From contig JAZSDX010000050.1 in assembly GCA_045531405.1 (NCBI GenBank), forward strand, positions 56,281 to 120,280: a stretch of DNA of 64,000 bases. Direction: 5' to 3'. Origin of the DNA: RGIG4079 sp045531405. Its GTDB lineage: Bacteria > Bacteroidota > Bacteroidia > Bacteroidales > Muribaculaceae. The position numbers and the translations under genes were made by a program. Of the stretch, positions 29,401 through 37,766 are shown in pieces; position 1 is the first letter of the stretch, and each line of letters begins with the position of its first letter. The notes below the pieces were generated by a model. That model did not search any database and had not been told where the DNA came from. It saw only the letters and a program-made list of their open reading frames with translations.

Positions 29401-29894
29401 CAATTGGGGCTACAACCACTTTGACCCTCGATGGGAAGAAATCTTATCCATTTGCCGGTTCTGCAACAACCCCTAATGCCGATGGTTCAACAACTCTCTC
29501 TTTCATTATCAATGATATTGATGATGGCAAACACACATTAACTATATGCGTGAAAGATAACGCCGGAAATAGCACCAGCCATTCAATCTCATTTGTTGTA
29601 ATAAATCAGTCGGCTAAAGTTACTCTAAATCTTGATAACACTCCAGCCCGCACCGAAACAACGTTTAATATCAATCACAATTTCCTTGAAGAGCCTTCAG
29701 GTAGATTAATTATTGAAGATCATTTAGGAAACGCGATATTTACAAAAAGTAATTGTTCATTCCCATACACTTGGGATTTGACAAATAGTGATGGCAATAA
29801 AGTTGATGATGGCAACTACAAAGCCTACGTTATTCTCAATGGAGGAAAGCAATATAGTAGTTCAGATAAAATTGATGTTATTGTTGTAAAATAA
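26448..29894 (+). CDS. porU: PorU, T9SS sortase (copy beside porV)
   Basis: 1148 residues, C25 peptidase. Signal peptide to ~25 (NANAYA), then LSSGHWVKVKVTNIGMQEIS and LGFSDPSKVCVYGYGG. Catalytic His646 (FAGHGA) and Cys679 (FATCDAF). Bacterial Ig-like segments near residues 780-1070 and a C-terminal domain ending in beta strands, TWDLTNSDGNKVDDGNYKAYV. Porphyromonas porU and porV are adjacent too, so this copy is the likelier true sortase. It differs strongly from the first copy along its length, so the duplication is not recent. A terminator follows the stop. Confidence 0.9.
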   Translation: MILRHIYKTILACIVTIGCFNNANAYAPTYYSANSKLSSGHWVKVKVTNIGMQEISYTQLKELGFSDPSKVCVYGYGGTMLTTNTFESTFPDDLPAQPVYYGEDKIIFYGEPDLRVNLGSSEAKIEVRRNMYSSAGYYFLSDYKQSSSQLPDAKNYNLSNIINKDYHNCILYIENEMENPGLAGTFFFDKNLLKGPQSYLFEIKKPYICNESAVFKYNYAAKVPSYAALNVTFDYPDSLITKTTHREVIPSSLSSQYYYTSDGEIQFKITESSNRSLNFDISAPTNTTASYAAVDNAYIIYRRRNDFDGEAQLRMSFIGTNQNTNFTISNGNENIQVWNVTNPLNIYPHSTKYNETSKNVIGTFDKTYSFSSTGNACLVAFDPTKEMHKVEVVEYVGNQNLHNMASPDMVIITNDLCQPYAEQVAQAHRTYQGLDVLVVNQRLIFNEFSSGTPCAMGYRRFLKMFYDRNKSKFKHLLLFGEGSWDNRGVIYPKEDRLLTYQAELVEDARSAAKSFCGDSYFGMLNDDYDPDYFYNTPVVLGIGRIPAQSEANAQAITNKIIKYLEYPPTSATFNRALILADEGDGYGHIIQQEENADSIMTLSPSTTCTRAYSTFYPSSEKDAPEARDLITQALNRGQFFFSFAGHGAEVSFTPKNLWTANSIKETNYDCPPFAMFATCDAFSFDRRDGNMAEQALYQENGGFIAIVAASRTVYMQFNQYINRAFTCELFNAQDGDLIGDVYRKAHNRASTEISDRTLGVNTMCYNLAGDPALPLYKPTLNVVTETINGNEIDSSYPNINPIAPNIIKGKIVDKKGKVQESFNGTVTLTIYDGPSISSAYTKNGTLYITHSDTVLTEPTKSYCKSDSVAIVFDEKQLTEISVPVTNGTFEATLVTPLVQKANSINRITYFAISDDKQTRANGHLNYVTVTDYNAETAINDTSAPTIKECYINDPSFNDGDIVESDFTLYAVFNDDESGINTSIGTIGATTTLTLDGKKSYPFAGSATTPNADGSTTLSFIINDIDDGKHTLTICVKDNAGNSTSHSISFVVINQSAKVTLNLDNTPARTETTFNINHNFLEEPSGRLIIEDHLGNAIFTKSNCSFPYTWDLTNSDGNKVDDGNYKAYVILNGGKQYSSSDKIDVIVVK

Positions 29895-29915
29895 ATTGGC
29901 TCCGACCTTATAATT

Positions 29916-29948
29916 AAAACCCTCAGGACTAATGATTCTGAGGGTTTT
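29916..29948 (+). terminator. Terminator after porU
   Basis: AAAACCCTCAG pairs with CTGAGGGTTTT (11 pairs) and leads into a T-rich run. It separates porU from porV, which therefore needs its own promoter. Confidence 0.8.
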
Positions 29949-30036
29949 AATTTTTATAAAAATACATAAAGACAATACCTAAAGCAATAAAACTATATTT
30001 TTTCAGTTTATATATTTAGTATATTCTAAATTTATT

Positions 30037-31248
30037 ATGAACAAGACATTAAAAACATTCTTTATAGGGCTTTTTGCCATTGCATTATGCACACCATCTA
30101 TATTTGCACAAGATGCTACTGCGAAAAACGAGTTCAATCCTGTTCAAACCGGAGTAACATCTCTTAATATCGCCCCCGATGCACGAAGCGCATCAATGGG
30201 AGACCTTGGTGTTGCAACAGATCCCGATGCAAATTCTCAATATTGGAACCCGTCTAAATATGCATTTGCATATAGCAGAGGAGCTGTAGCATTAAGTTAC
30301 ACCCCTTGGTTGAGAAAACTTGTAAATGACATATTCCTTGCCAATGTTGCCGGATATTATAAGATTGGCAGTGGAGATAATCAAGCAGTAAGTGCTTCTT
30401 TGCGTTACTTCTCTCTTGGAGAAGTTAATACATCTGACCAATCAGGTGTAACTACTCAAAGTCTTAACCCTTATGAAATGGCTGTCGATCTTGGATATTC
30501 TCGCAAACTATCCGAAAAATTTTCTATGGGTGTAGCATTCCGTTACATATACTCCGACCTTGGTTTTTCCGACTCTTATGCCGGAGACCAGACTTCGGGA
30601 GCTTCAGCATTTGCTGCCGACATCTCTGGTTTTTACAATACGTATCCAATGATTGGACGCAACGAATGTCAATGGTCATGGGGATGGAATATCTCAAACA
30701 TCGGCTCTAAAATATCTTATAATAACGGAGAAGATCCTGCATTTCTCCCAACCAATTTGCGATTAGGTACAACATTCACATTCCCTATCGCCGATTATCA
30801 TAACCTTGCACTTTCTCTTGACTTAAATAAACTCCTTGTCCCAACCCGACCACGTCAAATTGATTATGACATGGAATCTCCCGAAGATCAACAAGCATAT
30901 AATGATGCCGTTGTTGATTGGGAAAATATGTCATCAATCTCGGGTATTTTTAAGTCATTTAGCGATGCCCCCGGGGGATTCAAAGAAGAACTTCGCGAAA
31001 TAACATACTCTGTTGGCGCTGAATACAACTATAATCAACAATTCTTCCTTCGTGCCGGTTATTTCTACGAAAACGAGTTCAAGGGCAATCGTCAATACTT
31101 TGGTATAGGTGCCGGTTTTGCACTAAATGTGCTCAAACTTGATGCTTCATATATGCTTGCAACAGCTCAAACATCACCTCTTGACCAAACTCTCCGTTTT
31201 ACCCTCACATTTGACATGGATGGGATAAAAGAGTTAATCGGTAAATAA
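30037..31248 (+). CDS. porV: PorV, T9SS outer-membrane protein
   Basis: 403-residue FadL-family beta-barrel that carries cargo from the translocon to PorU. A signal peptide runs to ~25 (SIFAQDA). Typical segments: TGVTSLNIAPDARSASMGDLGVATDPDANSQYWNPSKYAF, YTPWLRKLVNDIFLANVAGYYK, FLRAGYFYENEFKGNRQYFGIGAGFAL, and an aromatic C-terminal strand LRFTLTFDM. It lies 12 bases before ispF, a gene order also seen elsewhere in the order. Confidence 0.93.
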   Translation: MNKTLKTFFIGLFAIALCTPSIFAQDATAKNEFNPVQTGVTSLNIAPDARSASMGDLGVATDPDANSQYWNPSKYAFAYSRGAVALSYTPWLRKLVNDIFLANVAGYYKIGSGDNQAVSASLRYFSLGEVNTSDQSGVTTQSLNPYEMAVDLGYSRKLSEKFSMGVAFRYIYSDLGFSDSYAGDQTSGASAFAADISGFYNTYPMIGRNECQWSWGWNISNIGSKISYNNGEDPAFLPTNLRLGTTFTFPIADYHNLALSLDLNKLLVPTRPRQIDYDMESPEDQQAYNDAVVDWENMSSISGIFKSFSDAPGGFKEELREITYSVGAEYNYNQQFFLRAGYFYENEFKGNRQYFGIGAGFALNVLKLDASYMLATAQTSPLDQTLRFTLTFDMDGIKELIGK

Positions 31249-31260
31249 ACGTTCAAAATA

Positions 31261-31734
31261 ATGATAAGAATCGGTCAAGGCTTTGATGTCCACAAACTTG
31301 TAGAAGGACGTGATCTTTGGATTGCAGGGGTTAAAATTCCTTATCATTTAGGATTGCTCGGGCATAGCGATGCCGATGTTGCACTTCATGCACTATGCGA
31401 TGCTCTCCTTGGTGCTGCTTCTTTGCGCGATATCGGATACCATTTCCCCGACACCGACCCTAATTATAAAGGAGCCGATTCTCGAGTTCTATTAAGACGT
31501 GTCAGAGAATTACTACAAGAGAAGGGATATTCAATTGGCAATGTAGATATCACCATCGTAGCACAAGCGCCTAAAATGCTACCACACATTCCTATGATGA
31601 TAAAAAACATTGCTACCGACCTATTAATTGATATTGATTGTGTTTCTGTTAAAGCAACAACAACCGAACATCTTGGATTTACAGGTAGAGGAGAAGGAAT
31701 TGCAACTTTTGCTGTAGCCCTAATTAATAAGTGA
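31261..31734 (+). CDS. ispF: 2-C-methyl-D-erythritol 2,4-cyclodiphosphate synthase
   Basis: Isoprenoid (MEP pathway) enzyme forming the cyclic diphosphate with loss of CMP. Metal ligands Asp8 and His10 in GQGFDVHKL and His in LGHSDADVALHALCDALLGAA; substrate loop DIGYHFPDTDPNYKGADS. 157 residues. Probably co-transcribed with porV. Confidence 0.96.
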   Translation: MIRIGQGFDVHKLVEGRDLWIAGVKIPYHLGLLGHSDADVALHALCDALLGAASLRDIGYHFPDTDPNYKGADSRVLLRRVRELLQEKGYSIGNVDITIVAQAPKMLPHIPMMIKNIATDLLIDIDCVSVKATTTEHLGFTGRGEGIATFAVALINK

Positions 31735-31817
31735 GTTAATTTTTCAAAAACCAAGCCCACGGCTTGTTAAAAAAAGTTATAAATACAACTCTATCTTTCA
31801 CTCTGAAAGGTGTTGAG

Positions 31818-31848
31818 TTGCAAACCGCTGAAAATTATTGTAATTTTG
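31818..31848 (+). promoter_or_regulatory. Promoter of rimP-nusA-infB (TTG-N20-TAATTTTG)
   Basis: TTG 31818-31820 and TAATTTTG 31841-31848, 20 bases apart. The RNA would start near 31855. Confidence 0.65.
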
Positions 31849-31864
31849 CAATTGAAATAGTCAC

Positions 31865-31891
31865 GGAGGAGGCAATTGCTTCCTCCTTTTT
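31865..31891 (+). terminator. Terminator-like hairpin in the rimP leader (possible attenuator)
   Basis: GGAGGAGGC pairs with GCTTCCTCC (nine pairs, AATT loop), then five Ts. It starts only about 10 bases after the predicted RNA start and ends 17 bases before rimP. A terminator for ispF would be expected before the promoter, so an attenuator of the nusA operon is the better reading. No competing antiterminator stem was found. Confidence 0.55.
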
Positions 31892-31908
31892 ATTAAATCT
31901 ATCAAAAA

Positions 31909-32376
31909 ATGATTGACAAACAGGTACTCAGACAAACTGTTGAGCAAGCGATTGAAGGGACATCGATTTTTATCGTAGATATAAAAGTCAATTCCGGCAA
32001 TGCTATCGTTGTAGAAATCGATAGTTGCGATAGCATTGACATTGAAACATGTGCTTCAATCACTCGCAAAATCGAAGCCGTTTTTGACCGTGATGTTGAA
32101 GACTATGATTTAGAAGTAGGATCTGCCGGATTAACGGCACCATTCAAAGTTAAAGGTCAATACTTCAAAAACATCGGCAACGAAATCGAAGTGCTCACTA
32201 TCGATGGTAGAAAACTACAAGGAGTGCTTACTGCGGTAGGAGATGGTGATTTCACCATAGAAATTGCAAAGAAAGTCAAAGAGCCTGGAGCCAAACGACC
32301 AACAATCGTAATGGAACCAACCACAATTGAAATAAATAACACCAAAACAGTAAAATATTTAATTAACTTCAAATAA
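31909..32376 (+). CDS. rimP: Ribosome maturation factor RimP
   Basis: 155-residue factor for 30S maturation: N-terminal alpha/beta domain with VEIDSCDSIDIETCASITRKIE and YDLEVGSAGL (the family's EVSSPG equivalent), and C-terminal SH3-like barrel. First gene of the conserved rimP-nusA-infB cluster, 12 bases before nusA. Confidence 0.93.
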   Translation: MIDKQVLRQTVEQAIEGTSIFIVDIKVNSGNAIVVEIDSCDSIDIETCASITRKIEAVFDRDVEDYDLEVGSAGLTAPFKVKGQYFKNIGNEIEVLTIDGRKLQGVLTAVGDGDFTIEIAKKVKEPGAKRPTIVMEPTTIEINNTKTVKYLINFK

Positions 32377-32388
32377 AATACCCACAAA

Positions 32389-33645
32389 ATGGCTAAGAAA
32401 GAGGAAACTCCAAATATGGTCGAGCAATTTGCCGAGTTCAAAGACAATAAACACATTGACAAAACAACAATGATCAGTGTGTTGGAAGAATCATTCCGCA
32501 GTGTGCTTGCCAAAATGTTTGGCACAGACGAAAACCTTGATGTAATCATGAACCCCGACAAAGGTGACGTTCAGATTTTCCAAAACCTCATCGTTGTGCC
32601 CGACGGAGAAGTAACCGACCAAAATATGCAAATAAGCCTTAGTGATGCACGTGCCGATAACGACCCTGATGCCGAAATTGGCGAAGAGCACACAAAAGAA
32701 ATTATTTTTGCCAACTTTGGTCGTCGCGCAATTCTTAACTTGCGTCAAACTCTTCAATCTAAAATTCTCGACCTTCAAAAAGAAGCAATATATGCCAAAT
32801 TCAAAGAACTTGAAGGCGAACTTGTTTCGGGAGAAGTATATCAAACATGGTCAAAAGAAACTCTTCTTCTTGATGATGACAAAAACGAGCTTTTATTACC
32901 AAAAAGCGAGTCTATCCCAGGTGACTTTTTCCGCAAAGGCGAAACTGTGAGAGCTGTAGTTTCTAATGTTGACAACAAAAACAACAACCCCAAAATTACC
33001 GTTTCTCGCACCAACGAGCATTTCCTTCGTCGTCTATTTGAACTTGAAGTTCCTGAAATTCACGACGGACTCATCAACATTCGTGCTGTTGCTCGCATTC
33101 CGGGAGAACGCGCAAAAATCGCTGTAGAAAGTTATGACGACCGCATTGATGCTGTAGGTGCATGCGTTGGTGTAAAAGGCTCTCGCATACATGGCATTGT
33201 TCGCGAGCTTCGCAATGAGAATATTGATGTTATCAACTACTCATCTAAACCCGAAGTTCTTATTGGTCGCGCGCTCAACCTTTCTCGCATTCCACAAATG
33301 CGCCTTGACACCGAAGAAAGAAAAGCCGAAGTATTCCTCCATCCCGATGAAATCTCTTTGGCTATCGGTAAAAACGGATTAAATATTAAACTCGCGTCTA
33401 TGCTCACCAAATACACCATTGATGTATATCGCGAAGGTGGATATGACAACGAAGAAGATATTTATCTTGACGACTTTAACGATGAAATCGAAGGTTGGAT
33501 TATTGACGCACTTAAAAATATCGGTTGCTTAACAGCAAAAGCAGTCATAAATACTCCTCGTCAAGACCTCATCGACAAAGCCGACCTCGAAGAAGATACA
33601 GTAGATGAAATACTTCAAATTCTTAAAGCTGAATTTGAAGACTAA
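32389..33645 (+). CDS. nusA: Transcription termination/antitermination factor NusA
   Basis: 418 residues: N-terminal RNA polymerase-binding domain (~1-135), S1 domain (~140-210), KH1 and KH2 (~235-380) with ACVGVKGSRIHGIVRELRNENIDVI and LAIGKNGLNIKLASMLTKY, then a short acidic tail (~390-418). No gamma-proteobacterial acidic repeats, as usual in this phylum. NusA acts on hairpin-pausing, which makes the hairpin upstream of the operon interesting. Confidence 0.96.
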   Translation: MAKKEETPNMVEQFAEFKDNKHIDKTTMISVLEESFRSVLAKMFGTDENLDVIMNPDKGDVQIFQNLIVVPDGEVTDQNMQISLSDARADNDPDAEIGEEHTKEIIFANFGRRAILNLRQTLQSKILDLQKEAIYAKFKELEGELVSGEVYQTWSKETLLLDDDKNELLLPKSESIPGDFFRKGETVRAVVSNVDNKNNNPKITVSRTNEHFLRRLFELEVPEIHDGLINIRAVARIPGERAKIAVESYDDRIDAVGACVGVKGSRIHGIVRELRNENIDVINYSSKPEVLIGRALNLSRIPQMRLDTEERKAEVFLHPDEISLAIGKNGLNIKLASMLTKYTIDVYREGGYDNEEDIYLDDFNDEIEGWIIDALKNIGCLTAKAVINTPRQDLIDKADLEEDTVDEILQILKAEFED

Positions 33646-33712
33646 TCCTACGATAGTTATTCAAAAGTACCCCTCCTCAATATTTAATTTAGCAGTAATA
33701 TCTTTATAATAT

Positions 33713-36520
33713 ATGGCGAAAACAAAAATCAGTAAAATAGCAAAAGACCTCAATGTGGCACTCCCCACTGTTATTGAGTTCTTGCGTAAAAAGAATATCA
33801 ACATCGACGACAACCCCAATACTCGTGTTGAGGATGACGTGGTGAATATTCTTATTAATGAATTCCAAAGCGATAAAGATCAAAAAAGCAAATCAGAGCA
33901 ATTCTCTTCAGTACGCCAAAAAGAGAAAACAAAACCTGCTCCTAAAGAAGTTGCTAAACCCGTTGAAGAAATTTCATTAAAAGCCGAGCCTACAGCTCAA
34001 CCCAAAATTATTGGTAAAATTGATATCAATAATATCGGCAAGCCTGCACAAAAAGCTCCCGAGAAAAAAGTGGTTGAAGAGCAACCTGCTCCTAAAAAAG
34101 AGGAACAAGTTAAATCTGTTGAGCTTCAAACAAAAGTAGCTCCCGAGCCAAAAGTTCAGCCCCAAAAAGAGAAAAAAGAAGAATCAAAAAAACAACCTAT
34201 TGTTGAAAAACAACCAGAAAAGGAAACTCCGGCAGAAACACCTACTCAACAAGAGAAGAAAGAGGAGGAAATCTTCACTATGAGTCGTCCGGCTGCCACC
34301 CCAACCATTAACGTTGTGGGCAAAATTGACCTATCTGCACTAAATCAACAAACTCGCCCTAAGAAAAAGTCAAAAGAGGAAAAACGCAAAGAACGCCTCG
34401 CTAAAGATAATACTGCACAACAATCAAATGCTAACAATCAAAACGGCGATCGCAAAAAACGCAAACGCATCGTCGTAAAAGAAAAAGTTGACATTGAAAA
34501 AGCCGGTCAACAAGTTAGCAACAACAATAACCACGGAGGAAATAAAAACGAGCACTCTCGTCGTGAAAAGCAAGGTAAAGAGAAAAACAAACGTCCTCTT
34601 CACACAGAAGTAAATGACGATGATGTGCAAAAACAAATAAAAGAAACCCTTGCCCGACTCACAAGCAAAGACAAAGGACAAAAGAAAGGTGCTAAATGGC
34701 GTAAAGAAAAACGTGAAGCCTTCGCTTCTCGTGAACGCGAAGCTGCAGAGCTCGAACAAGCCGAAAGCAAAGTGTTGAAACTCACCGAATTTGTTACTGC
34801 CAATGACTTGGCGATAATGATGAATGTGCCTATCAACAACGTAATTGCCACTTGTATGAACCTCGGGGTAATGGTATCTATCAACCAACGACTTGATGCC
34901 GAGACCATCAACATCGTTGCTGAGGAATTTGGATTCGAGACTGAATATGTATCAGCCGATGTATCTGAAGCAATTGCCCAAGAAGAAGACAAAGAAGAAG
35001 ATTTGACCAACCGTCCACCTGTTGTAACTGTAATGGGACACGTTGACCATGGTAAAACATCCTTGCTCGACTACATTCGCAATGCCAATGTAATCGCAGG
35101 AGAAGCCGGAGGTATCACACAACACATTGGAGCCTATAACGTAAAGCTTTCAGATGGTCGTCACATCACATTCCTTGATACTCCAGGTCACGAAGCATTT
35201 ACCGCAATGCGTGCTCGTGGTGCAAAAATTACCGACTTGTGTATCATCATCGTAGCCGCCGACGATAGCGTGATGCCTCAAACAGTTGAAGCAATCAACC
35301 ACGCTTCGGCTGCAGGTGTACCAATCGTATTTGCAATCAACAAAATAGACAAACCTACAGCCAACCCCGACAAGATTAAGGAAGCACTTGCTGCTATGAA
35401 CTATCTCGTTGAAGATTGGGGTGGAAAATATCAATCTCAAGACATCTCTGCTAAAAAAGGTATCGGCGTTGACGAGTTGATGGAAAAAGTCCTTCTCGAA
35501 GCCGAAATGCTTGAGCTCAAAGCCAATCCCGATCGCAAAGCAGTAGGATCTATTATTGAATCTTCACTTGATAAAGGTCGTGGGTATGTAGCAACCGTTC
35601 TCGTTCAAAACGGAACACTCCGTGTTGGCGACACAATCCTTGCCGGAACTCACTATGGTAAAGTTAAAGCGATGTTCAACGAGCGCAACCAACGCATAAC
35701 CGAAGCCGGACCGGCTACACCTACATTGATTCTCGGTCTTAATGGTGCTCCCACTGCCGGTGACACATTCAATGTAATGGATAGCGATCAAGAAGCTCGC
35801 GAAATTGCGACTAAACGCGAACAATTACAACGCGAACAACGTGAACGCACAACAACCAAGCTCACACTCGAAGAAATCGCTCGTCGTCGTGCCCTTGGCA
35901 ACTTCCACGAACTCAACATCATCGTCAAAGGTGACGTTGACGGCTCAATCGAAGCTTTGTCCGACTCTCTTCTCAAACTTTCTACCGAAGAGATTCAAAT
36001 CAACGTTATCCACAAAGCCGTGGGTGCTATCTCAGAAAGTGATGTTGTACTTGCTGCCGCATCTGATGCTATCATCATCGGATTCCAAGTGCGTCCATCG
36101 CTTCCGGCTCGCCGTGCTGCCGAACATGAAGGAGTACAAATTCGTCTCTACTCTGTCATCTATCAAGCCCTTGAAGAGGTTAAAGACGCAATGGCAGGCA
36201 TGCTTGCACCCGAAATCAAGGAAGAAATCACAGGTACTGCCGAAGTACTTCAAACCTACAAAATTTCAAGAGTGGGAACTATTGCCGGTTGTATGGTGCG
36301 CGAAGGCAAAATCAAACGTTCTAATAAAGTACGCTTGATTCGTGACGGCATCGTAATCTACACCGGAGAACTCGGGTCTCTCAAACGTTTCAAAGACGAT
36401 GTTAAAGAAGTTGTATCGGGTTACGATTGCGGTCTCAACATTGCCGGTTATAACGACATCAAAGAAGGCGATATAATCGAAGGTTTTGAAGAAGTAGAAG
36501 TTTCTCGTGAATTGAAATAG
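33713..36520 (+). CDS. infB: Translation initiation factor IF-2
   Basis: GTPase that brings initiator tRNA to the 30S subunit. 935 residues. N-terminal SAP-like segment (KISKIAKDLNVALPTVIEFLRKKNI), a long Lys/Glu/Pro/Gln-rich spacer (~65-340), and the G domain with GHVDHGKTSLL (G1), DTPGHEAF (G3) and NKID (G4). C-terminal domains II to IV contact fMet-tRNA. 67 bases after nusA; nine bases before folK. Confidence 0.97.
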   Translation: MAKTKISKIAKDLNVALPTVIEFLRKKNINIDDNPNTRVEDDVVNILINEFQSDKDQKSKSEQFSSVRQKEKTKPAPKEVAKPVEEISLKAEPTAQPKIIGKIDINNIGKPAQKAPEKKVVEEQPAPKKEEQVKSVELQTKVAPEPKVQPQKEKKEESKKQPIVEKQPEKETPAETPTQQEKKEEEIFTMSRPAATPTINVVGKIDLSALNQQTRPKKKSKEEKRKERLAKDNTAQQSNANNQNGDRKKRKRIVVKEKVDIEKAGQQVSNNNNHGGNKNEHSRREKQGKEKNKRPLHTEVNDDDVQKQIKETLARLTSKDKGQKKGAKWRKEKREAFASREREAAELEQAESKVLKLTEFVTANDLAIMMNVPINNVIATCMNLGVMVSINQRLDAETINIVAEEFGFETEYVSADVSEAIAQEEDKEEDLTNRPPVVTVMGHVDHGKTSLLDYIRNANVIAGEAGGITQHIGAYNVKLSDGRHITFLDTPGHEAFTAMRARGAKITDLCIIIVAADDSVMPQTVEAINHASAAGVPIVFAINKIDKPTANPDKIKEALAAMNYLVEDWGGKYQSQDISAKKGIGVDELMEKVLLEAEMLELKANPDRKAVGSIIESSLDKGRGYVATVLVQNGTLRVGDTILAGTHYGKVKAMFNERNQRITEAGPATPTLILGLNGAPTAGDTFNVMDSDQEAREIATKREQLQREQRERTTTKLTLEEIARRRALGNFHELNIIVKGDVDGSIEALSDSLLKLSTEEIQINVIHKAVGAISESDVVLAAASDAIIIGFQVRPSLPARRAAEHEGVQIRLYSVIYQALEEVKDAMAGMLAPEIKEEITGTAEVLQTYKISRVGTIAGCMVREGKIKRSNKVRLIRDGIVIYTGELGSLKRFKDDVKEVVSGYDCGLNIAGYNDIKEGDIIEGFEEVEVSRELK

Positions 36521-36529
36521 ACAGGCTAT

Positions 36530-36997
36530 ATGCCAATAGCCTACATAAATATAGGTTCTAATATGGGTAACCGTGAAGCTCTTATCGAGCAGGCGGTTGC
36601 CCATATTGAGTTTTTGTGCAAATCAAATGCAGCAAAAGCACCAATTATAGAATCGGAGCCTTGGGGATTTGATTCGCAACATACGTTTCTCAACTTAGGC
36701 ATCTCAATCGAAACCAATATAGACCCTCTATCATTAATTACGCTCCTACTTGACATTGAAAAATCAATTTCTTCGGCATCACATCGAGACGAAAACGGCA
36801 ACTATATCGATCGCTTGATTGACATTGACCTAATCGCAGTTGACGATTTGGTAATAGATACTCCTCTACTTCAACTGCCTCACCCCCGAATGCATCTGCG
36901 TGATTTTGTACTCATTCCCATGTTACATCTTAATCCCTCGTGGAAACACCCCTTGTTAAATAAAACCATACCCCAATTATTAAACGAACTCAAATGA
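36530..36997 (+). CDS. folK: 2-amino-4-hydroxy-6-hydroxymethyldihydropteridine diphosphokinase
   Basis: Folate-pathway HPPK. INIGSNMGNREA at the start, ESEPWGFDSQHTFLNLGI in the pterin site, and RLIDIDLIAVDD with the Mg-binding Asp pair; LPHPRMHLRDFVLIPM near the end. 155 residues. The stop overlaps the thioesterase start by four bases. Confidence 0.94.
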   Translation: MPIAYINIGSNMGNREALIEQAVAHIEFLCKSNAAKAPIIESEPWGFDSQHTFLNLGISIETNIDPLSLITLLLDIEKSISSASHRDENGNYIDRLIDIDLIAVDDLVIDTPLLQLPHPRMHLRDFVLIPMLHLNPSWKHPLLNKTIPQLLNELK

Positions 36998-37467
36998 AGA
37001 AATTAATAAACCCTTGGCTTGACCTCATCAACGAAGGCTACAACTGCTTTGGCTGTGCTCCTCATAATCCTTGTGGTCTAAAAATGGAATTTTGGGAAGA
37101 TAGCGACGACATCGTTTCTTTCTGGAATCCAAATGATAATTTTCAAGGGTGGATTAAAACCCTACATGGAGGCATACAAGCAACACTAATGGACGAAGTT
37201 GGAGCGTGGGTTATAGCTCGAAAGCTACAAACTTCCGGAATGACCACAAACTTCAACATTAGGTATCGTCGTCCAATTCCCACCGGCGACAATGTAACCA
37301 TCGAAGCTCGTGCTCATCTTCGCGAGCAAAAGAAAATGTTTGCCATTATAGATGTAACACTTTCGGTAAAAGGACGCGTATGTACCGAAGCCGAATTAAC
37401 CTATTATTGCTTCCCTCGCGAAAAAGCCGAAAAGGAATTCCACTTCCGTGGCTGCGAAACCGAATAA
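36994..37467 (+). CDS. PaaI-type hotdog thioesterase
   Basis: 157-residue hotdog-fold protein. The CFGCAPHNPCGLKMEFW opening, GWIKTLHGGIQATLMDEVGAW with the family's HGG and Asp/Glu active-site element, and NIRYRRPIPTGDNVTIEA mark the PaaI/4HBT group that hydrolyses acyl-CoA thioesters. The substrate is unknown. Coupled to folK by ATGA overlap; it ends the rimP operon. Confidence 0.85.
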   Translation: MKKLINPWLDLINEGYNCFGCAPHNPCGLKMEFWEDSDDIVSFWNPNDNFQGWIKTLHGGIQATLMDEVGAWVIARKLQTSGMTTNFNIRYRRPIPTGDNVTIEARAHLREQKKMFAIIDVTLSVKGRVCTEAELTYYCFPREKAEKEFHFRGCETE

Positions 37468-37511
37468 TGATATTTTTTTTGATTTAATTATCAATTAACA
37501 ATATTAATTAT

Positions 37512-37519
37512 TAACTTTG
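37512..37519 (+). promoter_or_regulatory. -7 box TAACTTTG before the RNA locus
   Basis: A good TAnnTTTG match in a 400-base gene-free stretch. It could drive the rod-shaped RNA beginning near 37600 or a longer leader. A perfect GCGTAT/ATACGC stem and a three-codon ATG-AAA-CAT-TAG follow before the rod. Confidence 0.5.
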
Positions 37520-37599
37520 CGACAATATTAACAATAAAACATTTGCCTATGAAACATTAGCGTATTATTGATACGCACATTATAAATATTGGAAAAGCG

Positions 37600-37749
37600 T
37601 TTTAGCATTATTCTTTTGCTTTGAAAGTTTGGCGACTAAAAAAGACAAAAAAGAATGATAGTTGAAATGCTCACGTTTAAGCGTGGGCTTTTATGTCTAT
37701 TCTTTTGTCGAGGTTACGCCAAACACCCCAAAGCAGGAATATTCTAAAA
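37600..37749 (+). ncRNA. Rod-shaped structured RNA, 6S-like candidate
   Basis: Nested pairing is directly visible. From outside in: TTTTAG 37600-37605 with CTAAAA 37744-37749; GCTTTG 37618-37623 with CAAAGC 37729-37734; GTTTGGCG 37627-37634 with CGCCAAAC 37717-37724; then an open bubble of about 11 and 9 bases; then a bulged CAAAA..AGAAT..AG (37646-37661) with CTATTCTTTTG (37697-37707); and a terminal stem GCTCACG/CGTGGGC with a six-base loop. A long rod with a large central bubble is the shape of 6S RNA, which binds RNA polymerase. The sequence itself was not recognised, so the class is inferred from shape. It could also be part of the leader of the next gene. Confidence 0.5.
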
Positions 37750-37766
37750 AAGCATCGCGCTTTTTT
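37746..37766 (+). terminator. Terminator-like hairpin closing the structured RNA
   Basis: AAAAAAGC, loop ATCGC, GCTTTTTT. The stem is A/T-rich, but the T-run is good. It competes with the outermost rod pair. Confidence 0.55.

Noticed and set aside
31865..31875. GGAGGAGG as a strong ribosome-binding site for rimP
   Set aside because: It is about 35 bases before the ATG, is paired in a hairpin, and this phylum rarely uses such sites.
37540..37580. Three-codon leader peptide (ATG-AAA-CAT-TAG) as an attenuator
   Set aside because: Too short and not rich in a regulatory amino acid; chance occurrence is likely in AT-rich DNA.
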